64,000 nucleotides of DNA from an uncultured Sphaerochaeta sp. (GCF_963676285.1 NZ_OY781063.1:2914001-2978000); one strand, 5' to 3'. Positions 18,698 through 26,351 are shown, counted from the stretch's first letter. A program made the numbers and translations. Notes: generated by a model from the letters alone, not told the origin.

Positions 18698-19318
18698 ATG
18701 TCAAAGAAAAACGCAACCACCAAGAACGTAGCAGCTGTAGCACCTAAGAAATCCGAGAAAGAGTTGGCCGCAGAAAAAAGAAAGGCCATTGCTGACGCTC
18801 TTGCTCTCATCCAGAAAGAGGCAAACAACGATATCATGTTGGTAGCAGGTCAAGCCGGTCATTTGCTTTCAGAGCTTGACGCAACTCTTGCTAAAATCGC
18901 TACCGATGTTGCCGAAACCGATAAAGAGTCCGAGCTTTGGAAGCTGGAATTGCACCCTGTAACCATCATCAAGGACAAGAAAACCTTCAAATGGGTAGAG
19001 GTATCCGGTCTTGATAGAAACGCCCGTGTTCAGATTGTTGACAACAATGGCAAGGCTGAAGTACTGGTTTCCCCAACCAATTGCAAGAGCATGGAGCAAC
19101 AGGCATATATCAACGCTCTTGTTGAAGCAGGAAAGGACTTGACCAAGGCAGTAGCTTTGAGAAAAGCGGTAGCAGGGAAGACCTTCAGACAGGTGTTTGC
19201 AGTAGCACAGGCACAGGACAAGGCAAGGATGGAAAAGAAGTACTCCAAGATTATTCCCCCGATGGCCGAGGCTAAACAAGAAGCAAAGCTTATCAAGAAA
19301 GCTGATAAGGTAGCATAA
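18698..19318 (+). CDS. Hypothetical early phage protein, 206 aa
   Basis: This is the first gene of the early operon, with AAGGAG seven bases before the ATG. The N-terminus is Ala/Lys-rich and probably disordered (about residues 1-28). Then come a helix, a beta-rich middle (residues 80-120) and an Ala/Lys-rich helical C-terminus. The codon use and composition look like a real gene. It has a private terminator downstream, so it may be made at a different level from later early genes. No family recognised. Confidence 0.7.
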   Translation: MSKKNATTKNVAAVAPKKSEKELAAEKRKAIADALALIQKEANNDIMLVAGQAGHLLSELDATLAKIATDVAETDKESELWKLELHPVTIIKDKKTFKWVEVSGLDRNARVQIVDNNGKAEVLVSPTNCKSMEQQAYINALVEAGKDLTKAVALRKAVAGKTFRQVFAVAQAQDKARMEKKYSKIIPPMAEAKQEAKLIKKADKVA

Positions 19319-19328
19319 CTGCAATACC

Positions 19329-19373
19329 ACCCTATACAGGCGTCTTGGGAGGGTTCAATTCCCTCCATAGGGT
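19329..19373 (+). ncRNA. tRNA-like minihelix 1 (acceptor plus T-arm mimic)
   Basis: ACCCTAT (19329-19335) pairs with ATAGGGT (19367-19373), a 7-bp acceptor-like stem. Inside, GGAGGG-TTCAATT-CCCTCC (19348-19366) is a T-arm with the canonical TTCAATT loop. D and anticodon arms are replaced by a 12-nt linker. No CCA is encoded. It lies between two early genes and resembles element 2 at 24233. It may be an RNA-processing or translation-factor mimic (inference). Confidence 0.5.
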
Positions 19374-19381
19374 TTCTTTCT

Positions 19382-19412
19382 CCCCCACAGGTTAAGTGGG
19401 GGCATTTTTTTT
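19382..19412 (+). terminator. Rho-independent terminator with AGGTTAA loop
   Basis: CCCCCAC (19382-19388) pairs with GTGGGGG (19396-19402) around an AGGTTAA loop, followed by CA and eight T. It should terminate transcription of the first early gene. The loop and the inner CCAC/GTGG pairs recur in the hairpin at 24305-24323. Confidence 0.75.
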
Positions 19413-19427
19413 GAAGGAGGCTGAACA

Positions 19428-19676
19428 ATGAGAACAGCCAAAATTTTCGTAGTGGATGGAAAGTACACAGACTGGTACAAGTTGGAGCAAATCGACATTA
19501 CCCACTTCTACCAGAAGCGTCTGAATGCAGATGGAACTGATCCAAATCCTGAGCGCAAGGGGTGGGTCTTGCACGTTGCACAATTTGGGTACGGAACACC
19601 CATGTATGAGGCAGTATGGGAGTGGCTTCAGGGCAAGCGAGAACTGCAGAACGTGGGCTTTGGGGAGGTAGCATGA
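19428..19676 (+). CDS. Hypothetical phage protein, 82 aa
   Basis: This small protein is rich in aromatic residues (Trp, Tyr and Phe throughout) with a well-placed AAGGAGG. It is the first gene after the internal terminator and begins a run of four overlapping genes. No family recognised. Overlap with the next gene (ATGA) indicates coupled translation. Confidence 0.6.
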   Translation: MRTAKIFVVDGKYTDWYKLEQIDITHFYQKRLNADGTDPNPERKGWVLHVAQFGYGTPMYEAVWEWLQGKRELQNVGFGEVA

Positions 19677-19837
19677 GCGACAACCAAGAAGTTATGTGGG
19701 ATTTGCTATGCACTCTCACAGGGGAGCAGGTGGCAAGAGTGTTGACCAACTATCATGGTATGCAACTGCTGGATATTGGGTTCTGGAAATACTTAATAGC
19801 TGAAGGATACTTGGAAGAAGAGGAGGAGTCAGCATGA
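19673..19837 (+). CDS. Hypothetical phage protein, 54 aa
   Basis: The start is ATG 19673, overlapping the previous stop as ATGA; an upstream in-frame ATG at 19616 would lie inside the previous gene and has no ribosome site. The product is an acidic, helical mini-protein ending in a run of Glu. No family recognised. Confidence 0.55.
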   Translation: MSDNQEVMWDLLCTLTGEQVARVLTNYHGMQLLDIGFWKYLIAEGYLEEEEESA

Positions 19838-20070
19838 GCAAGCTGTATGAAGAAGAACCAATCAAAGTAACCCTAGACATGCACGTATTCCACCGGTGCG
19901 GAGATTTTGTGATTGTGCAGTATTTCACAAGATCCTCCGAATCAGAGGCATTCATTTACAACACCAAGACCGATGAATGCTATGGAGGCTATTACAGCAT
20001 TGACGATGATGAATTGGTGGAAGATTGGAAAAACCTAACAGGAGAAGGTCCAAATGAAGAAGACGAGTAA
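19834..20070 (+). CDS. Hypothetical phage protein, 78 aa
   Basis: This acidic small protein starts in an ATGA overlap with its upstream neighbour and overlaps the ardC-like gene by 17 bases. It has a beta-rich centre (VFHRCGDFVIVQYF) and an acidic tail. Small acidic early proteins next to ArdC-type genes are often anti-defence proteins, but nothing here proves that. No family recognised. Confidence 0.55.
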   Translation: MSKLYEEEPIKVTLDMHVFHRCGDFVIVQYFTRSSESEAFIYNTKTDECYGGYYSIDDDELVEDWKNLTGEGPNEEDE

Positions 20071-20932
20071 ACCCAAACAGACCGTATACGAGATTGTGAC
20101 CCAGAGGATGATTGACTACATCGAGCAATACCAGGAGTTGCCTTGGATGAAGCCTTGGGCAACCGTGGAGTCCCCACAGAAGAACTTTGTGAGCATGAAG
20201 CCATACAACGGTATCAATGCGCTCCTGACAGGCATGAGTGGCTTCTCCAGCCCTTTCTGGATGACATTCAAGCAGGTAAAGGCTAAGGGTGGCAATGTCA
20301 AGAAAGGTGCGAAGGCGACCCCTGTACTGTATTGGTCAACATTCGAAAAGAAGGTCGAGGATGAAGAGGATGAGGAGAAGCTGAAAAAGCTTGGGTTCCA
20401 TCGTATGTATTTCATCTTCAATGCAGACCAGATTGAGGGTATAGAATTCCCCGAATTCGAGCTACCAAAGTATGACTTCAACCCTATCGATGAGGCTGAA
20501 CGGATCATTGAGAACATGCCGAACAGACCGGAAATCAGCAGAAATGGGACTGCAGCGTATTACACACCAATGTTGGATACTGTTACTGTACCGAAGCCGG
20601 AACTCTTTGAAATACCGGAGACCTTTTACAGTACCTTGTTTCACGAATTGGCACACAGTACAGGCCACCCAAGCAGATTAAATCGCTTCAAGGAAGAGGG
20701 TGACAATCATCAGTTTGGTGGTCAGTCCTACAGCAAGGAGGAACTGGTAGCGGAAATGTCCTCAGCGTTCATCCTGAATACGTTGGGAATCAACACAAAG
20801 AAGAGTGATTACAACTCAGCAGGGTATCTGAAGGCATGGTTGAGAAAGCTTAAAGACGACCCAAAAATGGTAGTAACAGCCGCAAGTAAAGCAGGAAAAG
20901 CGGCAAATTATATTATGGGCAAGGAGGCCTAA
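20054..20932 (+). CDS. ardC: ArdC-like antirestriction protein
   Basis: The 292-residue protein has the ArdC layout. An N-terminal ssDNA-binding domain (about residues 8-130) has the motifs PWMKPWA, KPYNGINALL and KAKGGNVKKGAKATPVLYW. A C-terminal zincin-like metallopeptidase domain has HELAH at 197-201 and the downstream KEELVAEMSSAF helix carrying the third ligand. In plasmids ArdC protects incoming ssDNA from restriction. The gene sits early in the prophage, as expected for protecting DNA on entry. All zincin residues are present. Confidence 0.85.
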   Translation: MKKTSKPKQTVYEIVTQRMIDYIEQYQELPWMKPWATVESPQKNFVSMKPYNGINALLTGMSGFSSPFWMTFKQVKAKGGNVKKGAKATPVLYWSTFEKKVEDEEDEEKLKKLGFHRMYFIFNADQIEGIEFPEFELPKYDFNPIDEAERIIENMPNRPEISRNGTAAYYTPMLDTVTVPKPELFEIPETFYSTLFHELAHSTGHPSRLNRFKEEGDNHQFGGQSYSKEELVAEMSSAFILNTLGINTKKSDYNSAGYLKAWLRKLKDDPKMVVTAASKAGKAANYIMGKEA

Positions 20933-20933
20933 G

Positions 20934-21059
20934 ATGTTGAAGAAAAGCAAGATGATTGTGTCCTTGGTGAAGCTCGTGTACCTCATGGTAGTCGACCCGT
21001 CAGATGGTTCTGTTGAGATTGAATTCGAAGAGACCGTTGAAGCATTGAGGAGGTTCTAG
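20934..21059 (+). CDS. Small phage ORF, 41 aa
   Basis: This short ORF begins one base after the ardC stop, with AAGGAGG overlapping the end of that gene. The peptide has a hydrophobic middle (MIVSLVKLVYLMVV) followed by an acidic stretch. Spacing, ribosome site and direct junction with the next ORF (TAGATG) favour real translation. No family recognised. Confidence 0.5.
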   Translation: MLKKSKMIVSLVKLVYLMVVDPSDGSVEIEFEETVEALRRF

Positions 21060-21134
21060 ATGTGGTGGGAAACAAGCGAAGACGTACTGGAAGTCATAGC
21101 CCAAACCGGTTCGATCGGTGGCACACGGATGTAA
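21060..21134 (+). CDS. Possible leader-type peptide, 24 aa
   Basis: An ATG directly follows the preceding stop (TAGATG) and encodes 24 residues, ahead of two strong hairpins. The GAGG upstream lies inside the previous gene. It could be a coupled small protein or a leader peptide; evidence is thin. Confidence 0.3.
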   Translation: MWWETSEDVLEVIAQTGSIGGTRM

Positions 21135-21139
21135 AAAGA

Positions 21140-21210
21140 CGGCTAAATAATTAGCCGCCATAAACCTATATGCGGAAGGTCCCCTAGGTTCGAGCAAAGG
21201 AGGGCCTTCC
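21140..21210 (+). promoter_or_regulatory. Paired hairpins in the leader of the zinc-motif gene
   Basis: Hairpin one is CGGCTAA/TTAGCCG (21140-21157). Hairpin two pairs GGAAGGTCC (21174-21182) with GGGCCTTCC (21202-21210) plus an inner CCT/AGG, with loop AGGTTCGAGCAA. It ends 17 bases before the next start codon, so it could control translation. Its T-loop-like word invites comparison with the tRNA-like elements. Confidence 0.45.
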
Positions 21211-21227
21211 CATTCGAGGAGCATATC

Positions 21228-21818
21228 ATGTTTTGCAATGAAGGAAAACAGTCACAAATACACGTTCTCAGGAATTTTCTGGACGACATGGAACAGGACA
21301 CATCAAAGGACTCTGTAATCGAGGATTTGCAGAGGCTCATAAACAGCAAGTCATGCGATTTACGTGAGATTCGAGAAAGCCCCAGAACCAACACTTTTGA
21401 CTTCGGCAAAGACACCGCCAAGATTGTGAAAAGCATTGCGACAGAGGCTTTCTACAGCGCAATGATGGATCATTCCAATATGGATGCAATTACCACAATC
21501 AAACTGGTAAAGGGCTTCAAGCATTACCTAGCGGAACTCATTGAGAATCCTAAGGAATCAGAGGCGGTGCGTATTTGCGATGAATGCGGGAAAGTAATGA
21601 TTGAAGGGTATTGCCTTGGAGGTGGTGAGGAGTACTACTGCTCCGATGAATGCCTACACAAGAATTACTCCCATGAGGAGTTCCTGGCAATGTATGCAGG
21701 ACTGGACAATACAGACCCTGCAGAGGTCAAGAAAGCTTCAAAGATGTCGCAGAGAGAGCTGGACAGGCTGAGTGAAGAAAACGACTCACAGAGCTATTAC
21801 ACGGATTGGGAGATATAG
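21228..21818 (+). CDS. Hypothetical protein with Cys-rich zinc motif, 196 aa
   Basis: The N-terminal 110 residues are helical. The C-terminal part carries CDEC (117-120), Cys129 and CSDEC (138-142), spaced like a treble-clef/MYM-type zinc knuckle. AGGAG precedes the ATG. The protein may bind nucleic acid or act as a small adaptor. It is immediately upstream of the RadC-like gene in the early operon. Family not recognised. Confidence 0.6.
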   Translation: MFCNEGKQSQIHVLRNFLDDMEQDTSKDSVIEDLQRLINSKSCDLREIRESPRTNTFDFGKDTAKIVKSIATEAFYSAMMDHSNMDAITTIKLVKGFKHYLAELIENPKESEAVRICDECGKVMIEGYCLGGGEEYYCSDECLHKNYSHEEFLAMYAGLDNTDPAEVKKASKMSQRELDRLSEENDSQSYYTDWEI

Positions 21819-21820
21819 CC

Positions 21821-22321
21821 ATGAGAAGCGATATTGTAAAACGTTACGAGAAAATGAGAAAGCAGGACTTGATTGAGGTGTTGGTAAATCTTTCAGTAAA
21901 AGAGAGATTCTCAATTTCGGTTCCGAAAGACAGTCTTGGGGAGTTGAGGAGGTGTCTTACACCATCGGAGATTATCGAGAAAGAACATTTCATTGTCCTC
22001 ACGTTGAATGGTGCTAATAAAACCATTGACAGTCACATCATTTCAAGCGGACTGGTGAACAAGACCCTGGTTCATCCGAGGGAGGTTTTCCGACCAGCAA
22101 TACTAGACAATGCTACGTCAATCATCATTGCTCACAACCACCCCAGTGGCAATACCACACCAAGCCCTGAGGACATGGGCATTACACAGCGAATATGTCA
22201 AGCAGGAGACCTGATTGGGATTAGGGTTTTGGATCATATCATCTTCACCAATGAAGGCCATTTATCAATGATGGAAAACAACATGCTTGGAGGGGAAATA
22301 AATGAACGAATATTGCTTTAA
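21821..22321 (+). CDS. radC: RadC-like JAB/MPN-domain protein
   Basis: The 166-residue protein has the JAMM metal site HNHPSG at 105-110 with Ser115 and Asp118, and the LDHIIF motif of RadC C-terminal domains. The N-terminal helix-hairpin-helix of chromosomal RadC is replaced by a short helical segment, as in mobile-element versions. I chose ATG 21821 over TTG 21806 because GGGAG lies about ten bases before it. The function of mobile RadC is unsettled (anti-defence or DNA repair have been proposed). Confidence 0.85.
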   Translation: MRSDIVKRYEKMRKQDLIEVLVNLSVKERFSISVPKDSLGELRRCLTPSEIIEKEHFIVLTLNGANKTIDSHIISSGLVNKTLVHPREVFRPAILDNATSIIIAHNHPSGNTTPSPEDMGITQRICQAGDLIGIRVLDHIIFTNEGHLSMMENNMLGGEINERILL

Positions 22322-22460
22322 AGATTGCAAACATAAGACTTATTGCAGATTGGATGAAGAGAAAACAAGACTATGCAAAGTTGATTCCAAGGAAGATGGA
22401 AAGATATTTGGGAGGACATTTACTCAAATAAACGCTATGCAACACAAGAGGGAAGCATGA
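22302..22460 (+). CDS. Small Cys-rich phage protein, 52 aa
   Basis: The ORF overlaps the end of the RadC-like gene and ends in an ATGA overlap with the next gene. AGGGGAA lies just upstream of the ATG. Four cysteines (residues 5, 9, 15 and 25) could bind one zinc ion. No family recognised. Confidence 0.55.
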   Translation: MNEYCFKDCKHKTYCRLDEEKTRLCKVDSKEDGKIFGRTFTQINAMQHKREA

Positions 22461-22777
22461 GAGATTTACAGACAGATAAAGTTGCTCATTACGCTTGGAT
22501 GGCAAGCTACCTCATCAACAACGATGTTACAAGTTTGTCAGAAGCTGAGAAGAAACAGGCCGACAAGTTTGTCGAGGATATCGAGGATATTTACGGTCAA
22601 ACCGCTTCGATCATTGACTGTAGCGAAGAGAGTGTGTTCGGTATCCCAGACTGGGGTGGCAAGCCAGGGAGCATAGTGGAATATGTTGTTCAGTACGACT
22701 TCAACAAACTACCGGCTGAACATTGGGATTTGGAAGCAGCGATACCCGAAGCATCGAGATACTGCATCGGTTTCTAG
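22457..22777 (+). CDS. Hypothetical phage protein, 106 aa
   Basis: The protein begins in an ATGA overlap and reads as a compact acidic mixed helix/strand fold, ending in EHWDLEAAIPEASRYCIGF. Many small phage proteins of this kind occur near DUF1281-type genes, like the next one. No function can be read from the sequence. Confidence 0.6.
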   Translation: MRDLQTDKVAHYAWMASYLINNDVTSLSEAEKKQADKFVEDIEDIYGQTASIIDCSEESVFGIPDWGGKPGSIVEYVVQYDFNKLPAEHWDLEAAIPEASRYCIGF

Positions 22778-22789
22778 AGGAGAAAAACA

Positions 22790-23263
22790 ATGCCGAATTG
22801 GGTGAAAAACTTGGTTTATGTCAGAGGAACACAGGAGGAGCTGGACAAGCTTCAATCGATGCTGGTGAGACATTATGCCGGAGAGAACAAGAACGTTGCT
22901 CAGAGCTTTTTTAACAGCCTCCTGAGGACTCCTGAAAAGCTGAATGAGAATGGTGCTATCGAATGGAGGGTGAAGCACTGGGGAACAAGGGAGGAAGCAA
23001 TAGATTTGTGGTATGACAGGGTTGATGCCAATTATCTGGAGCTTGAATTTGAAACAGCATGGACTACACCGCTGGGAATATTCAAGGAGGCAAGCAAGCA
23101 GTTTCCATCAACAACCATCGGGGTCTGTTATGCCGATGAATGCTATGGAATCAACTGTGGTTTGATCCTATCGAAAGGAGGAGAGGCATCGGTGAAAATC
23201 ATTGACGACAACCCTGCATTTGCTGAACCATTTGCAGAGAAAGTATGGAATTTTTATGAGTAA
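22790..23263 (+). CDS. Api92-like (DUF1281) phage protein
   Basis: The 157-residue protein starts MPNWVKNLVYVRG, the signature of DUF1281/Api92-like proteins with a ferredoxin-like fold found in phages and plasmids. A typical ending (WNFYE) follows a segment on calculating protein W/Y-rich strands. The role of the family is unknown. It closes this early transcription block; a hairpin terminator follows at 23382. Confidence 0.75.
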   Translation: MPNWVKNLVYVRGTQEELDKLQSMLVRHYAGENKNVAQSFFNSLLRTPEKLNENGAIEWRVKHWGTREEAIDLWYDRVDANYLELEFETAWTTPLGIFKEASKQFPSTTIGVCYADECYGINCGLILSKGGEASVKIIDDNPAFAEPFAEKVWNFYE

Positions 23264-23381
23264 CAAGATATCTCTAACAATTAAGATATAGGAGGCTTTA
23301 TTATTAATATAATATTATTAATATAATTAAGCTTTATTGGTCAATAGACTATTGGTCAATATACTAAATTAAGCTTTATTT

Positions 23382-23407
23382 CCAAAGAGCCAATTAAAGC
23401 TCTTTGG
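23382..23407. terminator. Bidirectional hairpin between convergent genes
   Basis: CCAAAGAGC (23382-23390) and GCTCTTTGG (23399-23407) form a 9-bp stem in AT-rich DNA between the rightward DUF1281 gene and the leftward repressor. Upstream (23320-23380) are duplicated words: TATTGGTCAATA twice and TTAAGCTTTATT twice. Confidence 0.65.
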
Positions 23408-23435
23408 AATAATAAAGCGTTGCATTAAATTAAGC

Positions 23436-23786
23436 TTAACTCTTCTTCGCGTGAGAAAATTCATGAGCTACCAGTTGTTCAATGATTGTGATGTATTCCT
23501 CACTGCAGTTGTGAAGGTTGTAAGCAATCTCCATGACCCTGTCGTCTTGGACAACAGGAGCGAACTTCACGTCAATTGCATTTTCGTCTTCTCCGGCTAT
23601 CAGCCAAGAAAGTGAAACACCAAATTTCTTTGCGACCCTGTATGCGAATTCTGCTCTCGGCTCATTGTTTCTTGCAATTGCCGCAGAAAGGTATGATGGG
23701 CTCAAGTCCATTTGTGTGCTCAGTTCTGAATAGGAAATTCTGTGTATTTCCATAAGGCCTCTTAATCTATCCCAGAATGTTTCCAT
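23436..23786 (-). CDS. Phage repressor, HTH XRE family
   Basis: The protein has 116 residues from ATG 23786, preceded by a strong AGGAGGTG on the minus strand; an upstream in-frame ATG at 23843 has no such site. The HTH lies at about residues 7-60 (RLRGLMEIHRISYSELSTQMDLSPSYLSAAIARNN). There is no peptidase domain, so inactivation would not be by LexA-like self-cleavage. It is the only leftward gene in the early block and faces a rightward promoter, the classic layout of a lysogeny switch. Confidence 0.8.
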   Translation of the reverse strand: METFWDRLRGLMEIHRISYSELSTQMDLSPSYLSAAIARNNEPRAEFAYRVAKKFGVSLSWLIAGEDENAIDVKFAPVVQDDRVMEIAYNLHNCSEEYITIIEQLVAHEFSHAKKS

Positions 23787-23794
23787 AGTGCACC

Positions 23795-23865
23795 TCCTAT
23801 AGTCAACATTATACACTATTAAATTGATTTTTGTAGTTGACAATAATCAATAATTAGAATATTAT
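23795..23865. promoter_or_regulatory. Divergent promoters of the lysogeny switch
   Basis: Rightward: TTGACA at 23837-23842, 17-bp spacer, TATTAT at 23860-23865, a near-consensus promoter for the 23913 gene. Leftward: a TATAAT on the minus strand at about 23808-23813 before the repressor. Inverted AGTCAAC and GTTGAC words at about 23800 and 23836 are candidate repressor operators. Confidence 0.65.
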
Positions 23866-23912
23866 CGCAATATAAAATCAATATACTTAACAAGCGTAAA
23901 GGGTTATGCAAC

Positions 23913-24233
23913 ATGGAGAGCAACATTCTTAGTTATCAAATTACAGCAGAGGAATACCGGCGATTAAAAGAAAACGACAAAAGACTCAACGAGCTTACGA
24001 AACTGATAGAGGCAACGAATCCACAATTCGTATCAGTCTCAGCAATAGGCAAGGTCAAAGGGATGTCCAGACAAGAAGTCATCAACAAACCTTGGATGAT
24101 GCCGAATTTCGGAAGGGTCACTGATCCAAAGCTCTTTGGTAAGAAACGCTACTGGACGTATGACGAATATCTCGATTGGGTAATCATCCCCGAGGACGTG
24201 AGAATCAAGCGATACAGACAGCTTGATGATTAG
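23913..24233 (+). CDS. Putative DNA-binding/excisionase-like protein, 106 aa
   Basis: A helical N-terminus with coiled-coil character (residues 9-35) is followed by a segment SVSAIGKVKGMSRQEVINKPWMMP...KRYWTYDEYLDW. This looks like the MerR/AlpA-type winged helix of excisionases and Cox-like switch proteins. It is the first gene rightward from the switch promoter, the usual place for a Cro or Cox function. This is a structural guess, not a recognised family. Confidence 0.55.
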   Translation: MESNILSYQITAEEYRRLKENDKRLNELTKLIEATNPQFVSVSAIGKVKGMSRQEVINKPWMMPNFGRVTDPKLFGKKRYWTYDEYLDWVIIPEDVRIKRYRQLDD

Positions 24234-24323
24234 CGGTGTTGGAGTGTTCCGTGTTCGATTCACGGACACCGCAAAACCTTCCTTGAGGAAGGGAATCATA
24301 AAAAGCCACGAGGTTAAAGTGGC
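24233..24323 (+). ncRNA. tRNA-like minihelix 2 with downstream hairpins
   Basis: GCGGTGT (24233-24239) pairs with ACACCGC (24266-24272). Stacked on it is a canonical T-arm: CCGTG-TTCGATT-CACGG (24249-24265). The 7+5 bp geometry and T-loop match a tRNA top half exactly; a 9-nt linker replaces the D and anticodon arms. A CCTTCC/GGAAGG hairpin (24277-24292) and a GCCAC/GTGGC hairpin with GAGGTTAAA loop (24305-24323) follow, the last abutting the ribosome site of the next gene. Confidence 0.55.
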
Positions 24324-24335
24324 GAGGAGTAAACA

Positions 24336-24599
24336 ATGTTTACAAAATTGGAACAGTCTTTGTTTGTTGCGGTGGAAGAGTTGCAGAAGAAGTTTGGTGA
24401 ATTGACAGAAGCTTACGAGAAGCAGGGCCAAGAGTTAAATAAGGCCAATACTGACGAGGATTTCTGGTACAAGGCGTATTTAAGAATCTCCAAAGAGAAA
24501 GACGACCTTGAAGCAAAGCTTGAGGCTCTCAAGCAAGAAAAAGAGGAGCAAGAAGCTGGCACTTCCGACTCCTCCGACAACCTCAAGGAGGCTGTGTGA
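24336..24599 (+). CDS. Coiled-coil phage protein, 87 aa
   Basis: A long amphipathic helix runs through most of the protein (about residues 5-75), with Glu/Lys/Gln heptads typical of coiled coils and a Ser/Asp-rich tail. It is translated from GAGGAG right after the hairpins of the tRNA-like element and overlaps the nuclease gene start, so it may be a partner of the recombination proteins. Family not recognised. Confidence 0.6.
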   Translation: MFTKLEQSLFVAVEELQKKFGELTEAYEKQGQELNKANTDEDFWYKAYLRISKEKDDLEAKLEALKQEKEEQEAGTSDSSDNLKEAV

Positions 24600-25534
24600 T
24601 GAAAATTACAAATAAATATAATCTCCCCGAACCTTACTACAAAAGTTGCTTACGTGACAATCACCCCCGATTTGGATGGGATACCTTTTCGGTCACCGAG
24701 CTTGCCAAGGGCACGAAGGAAATAATCCTTACCAGACGACACTGGAATGAGCTTGAGCAGGACTGTGCTGACATGGTCTGGGCAGTATTCGGTACTGCAG
24801 TCCATAACATCATGGAAGGTCATGACAGTGAGGACGAGCTTGCAGAACAAAGGGTTTGGGTTGATATCGATTGTGGTGAGTTTGGGAAACGGAGAGTATC
24901 TGGTGGATTCGACCTCTACAATGCCACCACCAAGACCATTACTGACTACAAGACTGCTGGGGTATTCAGCTACAAAATGAAGCTTGAGGAATGGCTGGAT
25001 TCGTCTTGGGCACAACAGCTTAGGGTCTACTGGTTCATCTTGGAAAAGGCTGGATTCCCTGTAGAGCATGTCAAGAACACGGTGTTCCTCAAGGACTGGT
25101 CAAAGACACAGGCAAAGCGAGACCGCTCCTATCCCCAGAAGCCAATCGTAGAGATTGAGTGGGATTTTGGAAAGGTCATGAGGAGCGATGTAGCCGCAGA
25201 GCTTGAGGCAGACCTGGCACGCAAGATCATTGAGGTCTTGCAGTACAAGGACACTCCAGAGGAACAGATTCCTTTCTGCAGTGCAGAGGAACGCTGGGAA
25301 CGTGGAGAGAAATGGGCTGTCATGAAGAAGGGCCGCAAGAGCGCAGTAAAGCTTCATACCAGCGAGTTTAGCGCAGAACAGCATCTAGCAAGCCTTCCTG
25401 CAGGTCATTACATCGACCATCGACCAGGAGTCTCCGTTAAATGTGAGGACTATTGCAACTGTGCCGAGAAGTGTTCGTTCTATCGTGAGTATATCGCTTC
25501 CCTCAACGAGGAAAAGGAGGCTGTCAATGGCTAA
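24599..25534 (+). CDS. PD-(D/E)XK nuclease with Cys cluster
   Basis: The 311-residue protein carries the PD-(D/E)XK core: FDLY at Asp105 and DYK at 116-118. A C-terminal cluster (KCEDYCNCAEKC) may hold a 4Fe-4S centre, as in Cas4/AddB-type nucleases. AAGGAGG precedes ATG 24599 (a GTG sits one codon earlier). It is followed directly by the ERF annealing protein, so it likely resects DNA ends to give ssDNA for annealing, like lambda Exo-Beta or RecE-RecT pairs. Confidence 0.8.
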   Translation: MKITNKYNLPEPYYKSCLRDNHPRFGWDTFSVTELAKGTKEIILTRRHWNELEQDCADMVWAVFGTAVHNIMEGHDSEDELAEQRVWVDIDCGEFGKRRVSGGFDLYNATTKTITDYKTAGVFSYKMKLEEWLDSSWAQQLRVYWFILEKAGFPVEHVKNTVFLKDWSKTQAKRDRSYPQKPIVEIEWDFGKVMRSDVAAELEADLARKIIEVLQYKDTPEEQIPFCSAEERWERGEKWAVMKKGRKSAVKLHTSEFSAEQHLASLPAGHYIDHRPGVSVKCEDYCNCAEKCSFYREYIASLNEEKEAVNG

Positions 25535-26351
25535 TCAGATTTTCGAGGCTATGGCTGAGGTCATGAAAGATGTAGATGCTATCAAGAAAGGCCAACAAAA
25601 CAAATCTCAGGGATTCAAGTTCAGAGGGATTGATGATGTTTACAATGCAGTCCATCCGATATTCGCAAAGCATGGAGTGTTCACCGTTCCTACCGTTCTC
25701 AGTGAGAGGACGGAGGAAAGGCAGACCAGAAACGGTGGCAATCTTATCTACCGGATTCTGACCATGAAGTACACCTTCTTTGCCTCTGATGGCTCTAGCG
25801 TTGAAGCTGTGGTTATTGGTGAGGGTATGGACTCTGGAGACAAGGGAGCTAACAAGGGCATGGCAATCGCTCATAAGTATGCACTCCTCCAGACGCTCTG
25901 CATTCCAACCGAGGACATGATTGATCCAGACAGCGAGGTACAGGAACCGAGCAAGAAGGTGACAAGTCCTCCACAGGGAAACAGGCCGCAACCGGTGAAG
26001 AGACCTGCTCCCAAGCAGGGATTCGACCCGAAGTCCGCTTCAATGGAAGAGGTCAAGAGCAATGTGGAGAAGATCTTTGATGAAAAGAACGCAATCAAGA
26101 AAGTTCCTCAGAATATCTTCACAGTTAACTTGGCATGGGGGAATATCCTCCGCCTCTGTGATGGCGACAAGCTGACTGCAAAGGGCTTGTTTGAGCAGTT
26201 CGGAGCACCTACCTCTCAGGATATTACCTACAGTATCTACTCCCAGGTCTACGATGCAATCCAGAACCCAGACGGAGAGCAAGGGCCGGAGCTGTTTGAG
26301 GGTGACGACCTTGGTGATGTTCCGTTCGAGTCAAGTGAGAACATCGCATGA
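25527..26351 (+). CDS. erf: ERF-family single-strand annealing protein
   Basis: The 274-residue protein starts at ATG 25527 (AAGGAGG upstream). The N-terminal 150 residues show the ERF pattern: GFKFRGIDDVYNAVHPIFAKHGV..TVLSE and KGMAIAHKYALLQTL.IPTED. A Pro/Lys-rich linker (about residues 140-170) leads to a helical C-terminal domain. ERF proteins form rings that anneal complementary ssDNA in phage recombination and genome circularisation. It works with the upstream nuclease and the downstream SSB. Confidence 0.88.
   Translation: MANQIFEAMAEVMKDVDAIKKGQQNKSQGFKFRGIDDVYNAVHPIFAKHGVFTVPTVLSERTEERQTRNGGNLIYRILTMKYTFFASDGSSVEAVVIGEGMDSGDKGANKGMAIAHKYALLQTLCIPTEDMIDPDSEVQEPSKKVTSPPQGNRPQPVKRPAPKQGFDPKSASMEEVKSNVEKIFDEKNAIKKVPQNIFTVNLAWGNILRLCDGDKLTAKGLFEQFGAPTSQDITYSIYSQVYDAIQNPDGEQGPELFEGDDLGDVPFESSENIA

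Noticed and set aside
21060..21134. T-arm-like word inside the 24-codon ORF (ACCGGTTCGATCGGT)
   Set aside because: There is no acceptor stem around it, so it does not meet the criteria of the two tRNA-like elements.
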